Assembly: GCF_018143015.1 (NCBI RefSeq)
Contig: NC_054746.1
Span: 38,318,687-38,382,686 of the forward strand
DNA length: 64,000 bases
DNA from: Lytechinus variegatus
Taxonomy: Eukaryota > Echinodermata > Echinoidea > Temnopleuroida > Toxopneustidae
Direction: 5' to 3'
Below, piece after piece: positions 13,305 to 26,353 of this stretch. The first letter of the stretch is position 1. Every line of letters starts with the position of its first letter. Made by a program: the position numbers and the translations under genes. The notes under the pieces are model-generated. The model did not search any database and was not told where the DNA came from. It saw only the letters and a list, made by a program, of their open reading frames with translations.

Positions 13305-13690
13305 ATAACCTTGTTCTCAGTTATATCGATCTCCATGTGTGGCAAAATAAGGGTGGCAATGTTTGGCTTATTTTCTCTTTTTCTTTGGGGCAAATGCTTG
13401 ATTTTTTTACACTGACAGTTTCCATTACATCTATTATTCATACAACTTGGCTCTTATTTAAATTTGATTCTTTAAATCATTTTTTTCTTAATTAAAAATA
13501 GAGATCAAAAAATGAAAATTTTCTTGCCATATTACTTTCCACCAATAGAGGGCGTACACAAATATATGCCCAAAATTCAAGTTTTTGAGCGCTCTGGTGA
13601 ATACAAAAATTATTCCCACATTACTAATGATAAATAAATTAAAACTATATGGAAATTAGTAATTTTGGTCACAAAAGTGATATTTTAATG
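13305..13690 (+). repeat. Direct repeat, copy A
   Basis: About 380 bp that recurs at 15503-15935. Shared landmarks in order are ACCTTGTTCTC, CTCCATGTGTGGCAAA, GGCAATGTTTGGCTT, AACTTGGCTCTTA, TTTTCTTGCCATATT, CCACCA(A/G)TAGAGGGCGTACA, and AATACAAAAATTATTCCCA. No coding frame is conserved between the copies, so this is a dispersed noncoding repeat or segmental copy. Confidence 0.8.
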
Positions 13691-14648
13691 ATTTTTTAAA
13701 GTGTGTGCTCTGTACAACATTGGCATACCATAGTCCTACCTCTAGATTCCCCACAGGCAGGGTGGTAGCAGTGAACAAGTGACGAGACGTAGCCTTAGTC
13801 TTAGTCACAAAATAGCATAATTTTCAAAAAGAAAAATTATGACAAAATTGCAAACATTGTGATGAATTGGGAAATACATCTTTTCAAAATAGTAGCAGAG
13901 GTAAATTATGCATCATACATATTTAGGCCATGAAGACTGGAGCAATCAATTGCTGAGATAATTAAATTATGAATAATTCATTTCATGACTAAAAAATCAC
14001 ATGTGGACGTTGAGAAGGGTACCCCCAGGATATTCAGTTTTGATAGTTTACGAAAGTAAACCATAACAACTTTTTGTAAAATGATGATAATTATACGGTA
14101 TCTTATGTTTCCAAACATCATCAAAATATAGTTTAACATAAAATTTTTTAATATTTCATACCGAAACATACGATTTGACGAATTTTATGCATCAACTAGA
14201 GATAGAATTTATCCAAATGTTAATAGGGGTCTGAGAACAACGAATACGAGTTCAGTTATGGATGGCCTGACGTGGTAGAATCTTTATCAATTAAATAATT
14301 TTACTCTTTCAAAATGAATGGTTTTGTGGTATTTTACCAACAGTTTTTATAGTTTCTTTGCATTACAATTATCATTGAATGCATTGTCCCTCTTGTTTTG
14401 TGATGTAATTTCAACCTCTATGATTGATCACGTAAGATTATAATTTTCGAATTTCAAGGCACTTTTGCATGTCATAGACTACCCACGTGATGCCACTACG
14501 TCACTAAGAAAGAAGTTGTGACAGGTTCAGAGTTGTCATAAATATTTAGTGAGGTTGTTGTACCAGAACTTGGCAAAGAGGGCTTCGTGAAACGGTTAGC
14601 GGACAAGTAGCTCACTATCTCCGATTTAGTCAAGAAGTTAGACGGTGT

Positions 14649-15300
14649 TGAGAAACGGGCCCCTGGCAGCCGTCTGTTTCGAGGATTTTTTAACATTTTT
14701 TTTTGTAATTTCTCGTACACAGACGGCTCGCTATCGTGCAGCCACCATTAGGGGACTTACAATGCAAAATCCCCCCGTCGGGGCTCTTCAATTTTCGTCT
14801 TTAATGATTCAAAATTTAGAAAATAAACACAACAGAAATGCAAATTAATATTCCCTCTTTGCATTAATTGCCCCAAAACGGGGAAAAATCAATTTAAAAG
14901 GAACAAAAACAGTGACTTACCGCGGCTGTTGCGCAACTTCACTTCCTGTTTTATCTGAACTTAACATACATAAACATATGGCAGAGATGCCAAGTTCAAA
15001 GACCAGCTATGCGTGAGATTTTCTGTGAATCTGAGTGAGATCACAGACATTGTGTACAATGTATATGGGGATAGGCTGTGATAGTTGCGTGAGACAGAGA
15101 TTTGAGGGGATGAACAAGAGTCCAAAATGTGTGAGTCTCACGCATAATGCATGAGACTTGGTAGCTCTGATATGGCCATTGAGTCCCCTGTACAGATCGC
15201 GCTAGAACTTCGGTCTCTGTATTTGGTGAGTGAAGCCAACAGAGTTCAGCTGAACAACCAACATAACAGAGACCGAAGCTTTTGGTCTAGTGTTAGTCTA
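14649..15300 (+). repeat. Dispersed repeat family, copy 1
   Basis: This sequence recurs inverted at 55417-55790, and its left part recurs inverted at 59728-59825. Shared blocks are CTCGCTATCGTGCAGCCACC, TTAGGGGACTTACAATGCAA, AAAAACAGTGACTTACC, GAGTCCCCTGTACAGATCGC and an inverted CTTCGGTCTCTGT / ACAGAGACCGAAG hairpin. It is interrupted by the small transposon 14982-15169. The family is unidentified, with no long frame. Confidence 0.8.
14982..15169. mobile_element. 188-bp hAT-like MITE with 6-bp TSD
   Basis: The ends are CAGAGATGCCAAG and CTTGGTAGCTCTG, flanked by ATATGG on both sides (14976-14981 and 15170-15175). The inverted sister repeat at 55417-55790 has the uninterrupted site (CCATAT at 55541-55546), which fixes the duplication at 6 bp. 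The ends match the larger element at 39246-40308, which carries an hAT-type zinc-finger remnant. Confidence 0.9.
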
Positions 15301-15502
15301 GATCTAACTTATTAACTATCTATGTGCTGAAAGGCCTACAGGCTACAGCTAATAATCTAAGTATCTATTTGCTGTTAGTACAGGCTAGTACAGCAAATAA
15401 TTCTAACGTTACTTAGAGGTATACTGATTATTAATATAAAAAATCATGAAAATGAATACCGGTATTGTTGAACAAGTGAACAAGGTTATGAAATAGGCCT
15501 AA

Positions 15503-15935
15503 CCTTGTTCTCTGTTAGTTCTCCATGTGTGGCAAAGTAAGGTTGGCAATGTTTGGCTTGTTTTCTTCTTTTTGTTTCTTTGGAACAAATGTTTGATTGA
15601 CGCTAACACCATGCACACTGACGGAAACTAAGACTCTCACTCAGCTCAATGAGACTGAGAGTCAGTTTCCATTATACTATACTAGCCTAATCATATAACT
15701 TGGCTCTTAACTAGTATATTTCTAAATTTGATTCTTTTGATTATTTTTGAATAAAAAATAGAGATTGAAAATTGAACATTTTCTTGCCATATTTATTTTC
15801 CACCAGTAGAGGGCGTACACAAAAATATGCCCAAAATTCAAGTTTTCGAGCACTCTTATGAATACAAAAATTATTCCCAAGCAACTGTATGGAAATTAGT
15901 ATTTTTGGTCACAAAAGTGTTTTTTATTATTTTTT
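15503..15935 (+). repeat. Direct repeat, copy B
   Basis: Partner of 13305-13690. It holds an extra palindromic stretch at about 15619-15672 (GGAAACT...AGTTTCC with GACTCTCA/TGAGAGTC), and an AACAAGGTT/AACCTTGTT inverted pair begins just before it at 15478. Confidence 0.78.
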
Positions 15936-15940
15936 TAATT

Positions 15941-16994
15941 GAATTGATTGATGGGGATTTCTTACCTGATTGCTAAGAAAGCATTAATGCTTGTAAGCAA
16001 GCAACCAGAGGACCAACAGCTTAAGGTCTTCTCTGAGGGATCTAGTAATGAGGATTACGGTACGGTAATGCCTTAGCGAAGGGCACTAGTGCACCAAGTG
16101 TGGGAATGCGGTGAGCAAGTTATCAGATCATGCATCATCATGCAAGGGTTTGGAAAATTTTATATCTTTTTTATGATTTGAAATTTGAGAACTGTGGTCC
16201 TCCTAATGCCAATGGTGCTGATGATCTCTGAGCGCAAGCTTAGCGGAGGAAGAATACAACAGAGAGAGGTTGGATAGCCTGGGTTTGTTACTGTACTGTT
16301 GCTAGGCATCGCACACCGAACACCCCATGGGAATTTTCAAATAGTCAGTCAGCAAACAGTGCTTCATTAATTAACAGAAGTCAGTCAAATTTTAAGAAAA
16401 ATTCTCTTTATTTATCGAGTAGAGTAAAATATAGTCTCCCTCAATATGAAAATAGTTGCAGTAAATGTAAGTGCTGACCATGATAAAGAGCTACATACAT
16501 GTAGTTCATCATCACTCTTCATAATTGTTGATCTGTTACAGTTCCATAAATGAACTTTGTGAAATCTAAGTTGAAAATGATTACACTGAAGATTATGAAC
16601 AATACAGGTAAGCTAGCATTTTAGTATTGTTTAGAAAAAAAACCAACATTGTGCTCATATTTCATGCTTGTTTTCGCCATTTTCTCAGCAATTACATATT
16701 TTCTTACGAAAAGTCTTTGCTACATATTTTCTTTATTTATACAAACAGACATTTGGATGGTTGCTCAATTGGATTCTGTATGAATTCAATTTGAAATTGT
16801 TATCACAGTTGGCATTTAACTTTAGGCCCTTGCTTCGGGTTGGATTTGTGTCTACTAAAAGTACTATCTCAGCTCAAAATCAAGTACTGAGGGGATGGTC
16901 AAAACTATATAATCTAAATCTTATGTTATGAGTGTAGAGTCTCTTTAGTTGTGATTTATATTCTTGTTAATTTTATGGTTGACTTTTTTTTCAG
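15941..16994. other. ADCK1 upstream region
   Basis: No coding sequence recognised. A possible 5' untranslated exon ends at 16607, where CAG is followed by a good donor GTAAGC; joining it to the acceptor at 16994 would leave only short upstream frames ending before the ADCK1 start. No clear TATA or initiator could be assigned. Confidence 0.35.
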
Positions 16995-17020
16995 AAACTT
17001 GTAAAAAGTGGTCATAGTGT

Positions 17021-20000
17021 ATGATGGCCCTTCGATATCTCAGAAATGGGTTTCGTAGACCATGGATGACGTTATCAATTCTTGGTGGAGCTGGAGGGGC
17101 AGGTGTTGCCATAGCAACAGACCAAGGCTACATTGACTGGTCATCTGTTGGGGTTGTTAGATTTGGTCGGGCTTTCTTTTCAGTGAGTTTACTTGTTCTA
17201 AAGTCTATTTGTGTTTATAACTTTTAGTAGAATCAGGTATTCTCCTTTCATCCTAATGTTCTCATGATAATTTTTCCTCAATAGAATAAAATAATGTGTA
17301 GATATTTTTCAGAAAATAGATCTACAATTTTGTCATTGGGAATGAACCTGCTCTCATTGATATGAGATATTAACATAAATGTATCCTCAACTTCTTTATT
17401 ATAATGATAATGAATAAGAGGGGAAGGAGGAGAGGAAGGGAGTGGAGGAAGAAATATTTTCTTGTGAAAATTTAGGGGAAAACAATTCAAATTTTCATAA
17501 GTTATATAAAGAAACTAAAGAAAGTTTATTGTCTGCAAAGTAAACATATTCATGTGATCTGTTCTGTACATGTACCCTCTCATGGACCAGGGTTCCGGAA
17601 CACAAAGATTAGCGATCAATCGCTAAATGAACTGACCAATCAAGATCAACATTACACATGCATTTAGTGCAAAAATACTGACCAGGAACCAGTCAGAATT
17701 TTTCTCTCATGTTTGCTATTCATCGCTAATCTTTGTGTTACGGGGCCCAGATCTGTATGAGTAATGTTAATGTTCCATCAGTTTGAATTGCAAGGTTCAT
17801 ATGTATCTTGATACAGGCAGGTGCAATTGTAGTGGACTATAAATGGAACATGAGAGGAAAGGAGTCTGGTTCTACAGAGTACAAGGAGATGATGTCAACC
17901 GTAAGTCGTTACCAGCCTTTTTCTCCCTATTATTTATACATGAAAAATCAAGCTGCTCAACAATTAAATGATCTTGAAAATCAAATAAAGATTAAATAAA
18001 GTAATCAGCTTTAGAGAATTACCATTCTTTTGTACATAGAAGCCTCTATAATGATTTGTTCCCCTTCCCTACAACTCTTGAACATTATTTTTTCGATTAC
18101 CAATGTTTGCTGGAACTTGATCATTTGCTTGAACTTATAGCAATTACAACATTTTTGTTTGTATTCCAATTTGCCAGTGTACTACAACATCATTAAACTT
18201 GACTGAACAATATGATTATTTGTAATTAGCTCTGTTGCAATGAATCTGAACAAGGCTTGAATGTTCTTTGTCATCACATTTTTGATTTGTTTTGATGTGA
18301 CAGATTCACAAGCGGTCAGCAGAGAGACTACACAGACTGTGTTGTAAGAATGGAGGGATTTTCATCAAGTTGGGTCAACACGTCGGTGCTCTTGATTATC
18401 TCTTGCCTGAGGAATATGTCAGTACAATCAAGGTTTTACACAATGATGCTCCTCAGTCATCTCTCAAGGATATTAAGAAGGTTGTTGCAGAGGACCTAGG
18501 GATACCGGTAAGGCTCTTGTAACAATACGCTGTGATATATCAAGTGTGTAGGAGAGAGAGGGACAGTTATCATTCAGTCAATGTGTATGTTTAAAGGACA
18601 AGTCCGCCCCAACAAAAACTTGATTTAAATAAAAAGAGAAAAATTCAACAAGCATAACACTGAAAATTTCATCAAAATCGGATGTAAAATAAGAAAGTTA
18701 TGACATTTTAATTTTTTCGCTTCATTTCACAAAACAGTTATATGCACATCTCGGTTGGTATGCAAATGAGGGAACTGATGACATCACTCACTCACTATTT
18801 CTTTTGTATTTCATTATATGAAATATGAAATATTTTGATTTTCTCGTCATTGTCATGTGAAATGAAGTTTCATTCCTCCCTGAACACATGGAATTCCATT
18901 ATTTTAACATTTTGTGCTTCAGGCAAGGAGGTCCTAATCATCAAATTCGTTAAATTTGAAAAATTGTATAATTCAAACAATAAAAAACAAAAGAAATAGT
19001 GAGTGAGTGACATCATCGACTCTCATTTGGATGTAACTGGCTCGTTCATATAACTATTTTTTTTTAAATAAGCGAAACTTTGAAATGTCGTAACTTTCTT
19101 TTTTTACATCCGATTTTAATGAAATTTTCAGCATTGTGCTTGTCTGATTTTTCTCTATTGATTAAAATCAAATTTTTTCTGAGGTGGACTTGACCTTTAA
19201 ATGTGGAACCATATACGGACCATAGATAAAGTCAATGAGGCTTTGAGATAATATCTCCCATATCCTTTTGTACATGTGACTTGGGCCAAGGTCTGCAAAA
19301 TGTTAAAGCCAAGATCAGTCTTGAGTTGAATCTATCCCTGATAAGGACCCATACGAATAAGCTAGCTATTTTTGTACACATAAAAATATGCACTTGAGGA
19401 AAATCTTTATTAAAGGTCAGAAAACCCAATTTTACGATGCTTGAAAACAATATGAGCAGTACTCAGTTATCATACTAATGGCCTTATGCAGTCAATCGTT
19501 GTTCAAATACTCTTTATAAATGAAGCGATTAAAGCACCAATTCTTTGTTTAATCCATTTGAAAAGCTGCCTCCTAGAGACTTATAGCACGTTCAAAGAAG
19601 TATCCATGCTTTTCTGATGCTCTGATACAGTCTATCAAAGAAAAAAAATTGATTGCATTAAGTCTTTGATTTGGTTCATTAATTGGAAAATACATCTTGA
19701 GCAAAGCATTCATTGTTCAATTAACCAACCATTCACCATAATTCAGTAGGTGCTAGACAAGAGATTAATCCACCCTTTCTTTGGCTTAACTATGTTACAA
19801 ATCAATTGAAGTGAGAATAGGAATTAGGACAATTTGAACAACCCTGAGACACTAGCAAAATCTTTATTTTGTTTGGCTTGACTAAAGGAGAGATTACCTG
19901 ATGCATAATTAATAGCTTATTTCTTAGTTTTGTACTATATTGATTCATCAATAATGAGCTTTCAGTCCCAAAAGTGATCAAAAAGACTCTACATCAAGTT

Positions 20001-23000
20001 TCTATGAAGATACCATGACCTCAAGCTATCTTTTGTCGCATTTTTATTTTTAAATGATTGTGCAGTTTGTGTGAAGACAGTGTAAGTAGTCATGGAAAGA
20101 ATTGGTAAAAGAACTGATGTTATTCATGTGGCTTAAAAAATCTTAAAAAAGAATTGTTTCTTTAAACAATAAACAACATTCCAATAAACAACATTCCTTT
20201 TCAGGACAACTTGCATGATGTTTCCCCCTAAATGATTATCTAGTTTAGTCACCATGCTCCACATTATATACCGGTAATCTATTGATTACATTGTCCCAAA
20301 TAGTTCTGTTTCGTCTTGTCTTTCCCATTAATAGTTAATATCCAATCATAATAATCAGATGCATTGGACCAATAAGACTACTTATCTTCATAAGTCATAA
20401 CTGGGAGGTGTGGTCTTAAGAATAATTCTGTTTCCATGATTTCTTTTGCATCAGGTGGATGATTTGTTTAGTGATTTTTCTGAAGAGCCAGTAGGTACTG
20501 CTTCTTTGGCCCAGGTCCACACAGCTCTGCTTAAGAATGGGACTAAGGTAGCAGTCAAAGTCCAACATCCCAATGTTAAATCCTACTCTGAGGTGGACAT
20601 GAGAACAGTGGAGGTTTGTAAAGTAACCACATTCTGTATTGTAAATTGTCCCTTGGTTGGTTAGAGAATAAGGCCATGGACTATTTTTCTTTTCCCCAAC
20701 ATTTTTTACAAGATAATTTGTCTCTGTTCTGACCCCTGACCTTATTTTATATTGATTTATTGTTTGAAAATTTTAAATGATATATAAGCAAATTACAAGA
20801 TAATTTTTAAACTACTGTCATGGATTGCTTAGATATTATATATACAGATGAATATTAAAATTCAAATGAATACCTACTTGGCTTAAATTCACATTTCATG
20901 ATAAAATAGTGATGTTGAATATTTTTGCCTGTATGGTTTCAACAAACATTTGTATATATAATTTTTTTTGGGGAAAATTCAATAACCTTTGGTTGTGTAT
21001 TTTAAATCACTGAACAGTTTCTGCTGAATGCTGTTGCTCGAATCTTCCCAGAATTTGAGTTACTCTGGCTTGCACAAGAAATGAGAGAGAAGCTTCCAAT
21101 TGAGTTAGACTTTGTCCAAGAAGGAAAGAATGCAGAAAAGGTGGCTCAAATGCTAAAACATTTTAAATTCCTGAAGGTAATCAAATGCACTCCTAATATC
21201 AAGTCTGCTCTCTGTTGATAAAAGGAAGCAACTCTGTGGAATGAGTTAGTAAATAAGGAAAATTCATAACTTTTTAATGTGGAAATATAGTTAGTTGCTT
21301 CCAAAATGCCAATATCTCAGAAATTGGGAGCTACATGTATGTGACTCAAATTTCTTTAGCATCATTTAGATCATACAGAAAATATCCCAAATCAGGAAAG
21401 AAGTCGATTTTGAAGAAAATCAGAGTTGCTTTCTTTTGTCAGTAGAGGGCAGAAATGCACCCCATCTGATAATAGCCATTTTCATGTGGATAGGAATATT
21501 TTCAATATCATTGTCACTGCCAGTATCTATCCATTTCCATATTTCCTACATGTAGATAACAATATACGTAGTAAAATAATATCAGCATTTGATAAGCAAA
21601 GTATGTAAATGTTACATTTACATAATCATGATTTTGATGATGTTACAAATGTAAATATTGAAGAAAAAAATTGGATGCCTTAAAAAAGAAGATAACACAT
21701 TTCTGCACCAGCAGAGATGTTAGCTAGGGTCATCCATAATTTTTGTGAGATCATGAAACTAGCATGCTGTAAATGAGACTACAGGCCCAGCAGGGCATTA
21801 TTTTAAGAAGTGTTTGTAAATGAAACATTGTTGGATACATGATATGTCCTAAAATCAAACCAGTAACCAATCAAAATTGTTGTTTCATATTTGCAATTTA
21901 ATAGCAAATCTGTTTTACCTGACCTTTGTCTTCGCCTTGGTGTAGGTTCCTGATATTTATTGGCAACAGTCTACATCAAGAGTATTAACCATGGAATACT
22001 GCAATGGAGGCAAGGTAGATAACAAGGAATACATGGATCAGATGGGCATTGATGTCAATCAGGTATGAAGATTATTGCCAAAGTCAAATATTAGCTTTGC
22101 CTGGTAAATCCTTAAATTGACCAAAATCATATTAGGATTTTGGGGGAAAAAAACAGAGGAAAGGTATGAAGACTTAGAGCACAGAGTTCTGCCGTCAATT
22201 GTGTATTGTGTGGATTATTGTGGCCCAGTGGATTAGTCTTCGGACTTTGAAACAGAGGGTCATGGGTTTGAATCCCAACCAATAGTGGATGTAAACTGAA
22301 CCTAATTATTCAAATCTTTCAAATTATTAGAAGTTTGATCAATTAATTTTTTTTTTCTTGTTTTTATGGTATTTTTTTAATTCAGTAAAATCCAGGGGTT
22401 ATAAATGAGATTATTGCTGATGTGGTTTATGGTACACCATGTGGAGTGTAATAGAAACAGTGGATAGAAGAAGAGAAGAAGTGGATAGGCGAGAAAGTGG
22501 AGATTTGAGAGTAGAGTATTCTTTCTTGAAAATAGTCCTGAAAAGGACTGTAAACCAGAAGGAGACGGACAGTCAACCTGTCCGAAACGTCAAGTCTCTC
22601 TACCACTCATCATCGCTACTCGCCGACTCAAACCAGCATCTCCTCATCAGCTCTACTACTCAAGCTGTTCTCACTCAACATTCCTTCTGGTTTACAGTCC
22701 TTTTCAGGGCTATTTTCAAGAAAGAATACTCTACTCTCAAATCTCCACTTTCTCGCCTATCCACTTCTTCTCTTCTTCTATCCACTCTTTCTATAACACT
22801 CCACATGGTGTACCATAAACCACATCAGCAATTGTACATGCCACCATGCAAACCTTCAAACAACACCCAAATGAGATTATGTTGCCTAGGAATAATTTAT
22901 CTACAGATTTTTTAAAAGACTATTTAGGATAGGTTGAGATAAAAGCAAGTGTCAAGATTACCCTGATGTATTGCTTGTCAGAGTAAATATTGATTGATTC

Positions 23001-25093
23001 CCTCATTTATCCTCTTCTTTTAGATCACTAAGAATCTTGGTAAGATGTATAGTGAGATGATATTTGTGAATGGATATGTTCACTGTGATCCTCATCCTGG
23101 TAATGTTCTCATACGACACAATGACAAGAAAGAAGTAGAGATAGTTCTACTAGATCATGGTCTTTATCAGGTATGTACATAACTTAATTCAACTTTTTCA
23201 ATATGAAAGATGCATAGATAAACAGAGCTAATATCTTACATCTATTTCTTTATGCACACAATGTGCACAGACTTCTCAGAGAATAAATTTCTAATCAGTT
23301 GAAATTGATTAAAGGCAAAAGGCAATTAAGTTCCCAAAATGTAAAAAATGACGATCGTAAATTGCAAAATAGCCCTTGTAAGTTGAACTTTGAATATATT
23401 CACTATTCTTTGGTCAAGAAAGAAACAATGATATGAAGACGTCATTCTGAGAAGTAAATGTAAGATTAGGATGTAAATAGATACCTTATCAAATGAAAGT
23501 TAGTGTCAAAATGATTTTGGATCCAGGCGTCACTGCGGATTTACTCACATGAGATCAAGGTAAATGGGATCAGACAGTTTTATTAACCACTTTAAGCTTT
23601 GAAATAGTAATGCTCTTGTACCATAAAATGAACCCAAGTGTAAATTTTCAATTTCTGTACACACAAAATCATGAAAATGGCAGTTTGAGAACATACTGAA
23701 AAACATGCCTCAACACAATAAAATATCTTATTATTTTTTCAAAATATTGACTTCGCATTACCAATTGATTCAACAAATCTGACAATGAAATGCATGTTGA
23801 TTTACACTTGTAATAGCATAAATCATATGATGTGGGTAAGTCTGTATTTTCCTATCCTCCAGACACTGACAGATGATTTTCGTCTGGATTACTCCCGTCT
23901 ATGGCAGTCTATCTTAGCAGCTGATCTTGAGGGTATCAAACATTATAGTATGGCATTAGGGGCTGGTCAAATGTATGGTATCTTTGCTTGTATGCTGACT
24001 GCTAGATCGTGGGATTCATTGGCTGTTGGTATTGACAAGAAACAAAGGTCTGCTCAAGAGGTAAACAATATTTCTCTTTCTTTTACTTGCTATTCATCAT
24101 TAAGAAACCTGTGGACAAGATTATGTGGTTACTGTCCTGGAACAAACATACAATCTGTTACCAAGTTACTTTTGCCCAATTCTGTCTACTCTTTCCACCT
24201 GTAAAATTTGATACTTTTCCGAATCTATCAAATGATTCTGTAAATGTAATCTTTTAAGGACAGTCTGTTTAATTGAATTTTCAATGACGTGTATCAATCG
24301 GATATGATTATTTATGTCATGGACCGACCTTAATGGCCACCATTCTAGAGACATGGCTAGGGCTGGAACCTTCACTCTCTGCATCAGTTACTGGTAGTAG
24401 CTTCCTCCATGTAGATTTTATTACAACACTACGATGTAAATAGTTTAAACTGGATAGAACAAGGACTTTTGGAAGAAATTCTTTGTTACAGTTACACCAG
24501 GATATCACTTGTTACATGTACCGGTATATAGAAAATACTATTTTGTCTGTTTCCTGTAAAAAAAAAATGCAGTCAATATTGTGATTATTTATAATTCCTC
24601 AGTATGCCTTTGATTTCTTATCCCTTTAAATAAGATTATGAAAAATCTTTAACAGATTTCTAAAAAGAGAATTGCCCGAGGTGCTCATAGATTCATATTA
24701 TTTTCTATTTATATTTGATTCTAGGATCGTGAGGTTCGCGAGCATGCAGCCCAGTACATATCAGAAATCACTAAACTCCTAAACATGGTACCAAGACAGA
24801 TGCTGCTCCTCTTCAAGACCAATGACTTACTACGTAGTATTGAATATGCATTGGGGAGCAGCGAAAGTGCCAGTTCGTTCATCAACATGTCCAGATGTTG
24901 TGTACGCTCTGTAGCTCACCATGAAGCATTGCAAAAAACCACTAGATGGGGTCGTCTTATGGTTCATGTGCGACGAGATGTAAAACTTCTTCAGATATCA
25001 GCTTATGAGATATACCTCTGGTTGATGTGTTCATCTGTTGTGAGATGGTTTAGAAGGACATTTAGAAGTCTAACTACTATTGCTATCAGTTGA
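17021..25093 (+). CDS. ADCK1: ADCK1, mitochondrial UbiB-family atypical kinase
   Basis: There are nine coding exons, all phase 0: 17021-17182, 17817-17900, 18304-18507, 20455-20613, 21018-21176, 21946-22062, 23024-23170, 23863-24060 and 24725-25093 (stop). The product is 532 residues, close to the vertebrate ADCK1 length. Its first exon has a short glycine-rich hydrophobic segment (about residues 18-32), consistent with mitochondrial membrane targeting. UbiB/ABC1 motifs are complete: KxGQ (IKLGQ, 103-107), the Gly/Ala loop GTASLAQVH (164-172), the lysine in VAVK (K185), ExD (E232, D234), HCDPHPGN (D317, N322), and the metal-binding DHG (339-341). The family is linked to mitochondrial lipid, membrane and cristae homeostasis (yeast Mcp2); substrates are unsettled. 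The start is the first of two tandem ATGs, 26 nt after acceptor 16994; no frame-preserving upstream coding exon was found. Introns hold several miniature transposons. Confidence 0.95.
17588..17750. mobile_element. MITE in ADCK1 intron 1
   Basis: Terminal inverted repeats: CCGGAACACAAAGATTAGCG at the left and CGCTAATCTTTGTGTTACGG at the right, extending into G/C-rich tips. About 160 bp; noncoding. Confidence 0.75.
18591..19200. mobile_element. TTAAAGGACAAGTCC MITE in ADCK1 intron 3
   Basis: It begins TTAAAGGACAAGTCCGCCCC and ends GAGGTGGACTTGACCTTTAA. Much of the 610 bp is a decayed inverted repeat: ATGTAAAATAAGAAAGTTA and CATCAAAATCGGATG at the left are mirrored by AACTTTC...ACATCCGATTTTAATG at the right, and CACTCACTCACTATTTCTTT is mirrored by AAAGAAATAGTGAGTGAGTG. 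ATGT flanks both sides and may be the target duplication. I recognise the sequence as a very common sea-urchin-type repeat (from memory, not searched). A second copy is at 62113-62845. Confidence 0.85.
22215..22290 (+). repeat. tRNA-derived SINE head
   Basis: An A-box-like TGGCCCAGTGGATTAG and a B-box-like GGGTTTGAATCCC, about 35 bp apart, give a tRNA-like body. It lacks a properly paired acceptor stem, so it is read as the RNA polymerase III promoter head of a SINE and not a functional tRNA. It lies in ADCK1 intron 6. Confidence 0.55.
22413..22832. mobile_element. Foldback element in ADCK1 intron 6
   Basis: Near-perfect 151-bp inverted arms (22413-22563 and 22682-22832) surround a 118-bp spacer. 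The arms contain GGTACACCATG, TTTCTTGAAAATAG and TCCTGAAAAGGACTGTAAACC. The spacer starts with a GGACAG/CTGTCC stem followed directly by GAAACGTC. Related sequence occurs in the palindrome at 41086-41214 and at about 42655-42740. The 158-codon open frame across it is a by-product of the palindrome. A link to Penelope-like elements, which often end in inverted copies, is inference. Confidence 0.8.
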
Positions 25094-25323
25094 TGAAGGC
25101 TGCGGGTCTTAGTTTTCTAGATAAATTTATGCAAAAATGAATATGTATTTATATGTTTATATTTATATGGCGTATTATGGATAATGATATCGCATGTTAT
25201 AGATATTTATATGGCATATTATAGAATTTTTGTATGAGCAATGGTTATCTGCTGAGATCTAAAGGGCATTTGCCAAAAGGTGCAATTCACTTAAAATCAA
25301 TTTGTTTTCAGTGAAATTAGGAA

Positions 25324-25329
25324 AATAAA
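25324..25329 (+). promoter_or_regulatory. Candidate ADCK1 poly(A) signal
   Basis: AATAAA 231 nt past the ADCK1 stop codon, within AT-rich sequence. Other AATAAA motifs lie further downstream (for example 28464-28469), so the used site is unknown. Confidence 0.4.
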
Positions 25330-25766
25330 AGAAATGTCTTATTGGAGATATGTTTATGACATACCAAAGGATAACAAAATATATACAGTTTTTTAACTGT
25401 CCATTTGCCTTTCTTCTAATTTTATTTAAACCAATTGATAGACTTAAGTAATTTTGATATTGAATAGTGCAGACATAGATGTGGATTCATATTTGTTATT
25501 GTAGTGTACATCACAGCATTGATGGAAGAAATTACAATAATACAGATTTAATGAACTTAACAGGATATCCTATTGTAAAACAAAATCACTGCCATATATT
25601 GCATTCCAACATGAAGAAATGAATGAAAACCAACTTGAAAATAGGAATTTTCAAAATATAAATGTTTGAAAGTGAATTTGGTGAATGTTACAAGTTTTCT
25701 TGCCATATTTACCCTCAATATACAGTGTTTGGTAAAATAATACCGTTTTGCCAGTAATATATTATA

Positions 25767-26353
25767 CAGTGCGGCCCAGAAAGAAAAATGAAACTGAGAT
25801 TTATCGATGATTTATCACAACTTAATCACAAATGTAATAGATAAATGACCTATCACTGTAAAGCTTAAGAGTCTCCTCTTTCACCTGTAATGACTTAGAT
25901 TATTCATCATTCCAATAATTTCATGAAAAGATGAAGTTTTACAGGCTAGCTTTCAGACTTACTTGACACTCCATTTTGATGATCAGCCAGGAATAAAGTC
26001 TTTTGTTAACCACAATACTGTATAAATACTGTTAGCATCGTTTTGAAGAAACAGGACTTTATTTCTTAATAATTTTCTGTGATATTTGCATTGAATTAAG
26101 GAGCAGATGAGATTTTTAGGCATGTGATTTTCTTTTTTGCATTTCAGATACCCTGTCAAATGACTTATTGGTTTCCTTTCTTCAAATTGTTTTTGCTCAC
26201 TCGTGCATGAAAGAGGAATAATCTATGTTATTTCAGATGAAAGAGGAAACCCCAAGCTTCCCAATGATAGGTAATTTGTGTATTGTATTTGTGATTAAGG
26301 CATGATAAATCATCTATAAATCTCGGTTCCATTTTTTTTTGTGGGACATGCTG
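25767..26353. mobile_element. Foldback mariner-like MITE, copy 2
   Basis: It starts CAGTGCGGCCCAGAAAGAAA after TA and ends TTTGTGGGACATGCTG before TA. The arms match the 4856-5674 element (TTAATCACAAAT, ATGACCTATCA, CTCCTCTTTCA and their inverted partners). The centre is shorter and more diverged than in that copy. Confidence 0.8.

Noticed and set aside
22220..22284. Functional tRNA gene
   Set aside because: A and B box-like sequences are present, but the acceptor and anticodon stems do not pair well; read as a SINE head.
22439..22915. 158-codon open frame on the plus strand
   Set aside because: It spans both arms of a long palindrome in an ADCK1 intron and shows no protein-like composition.
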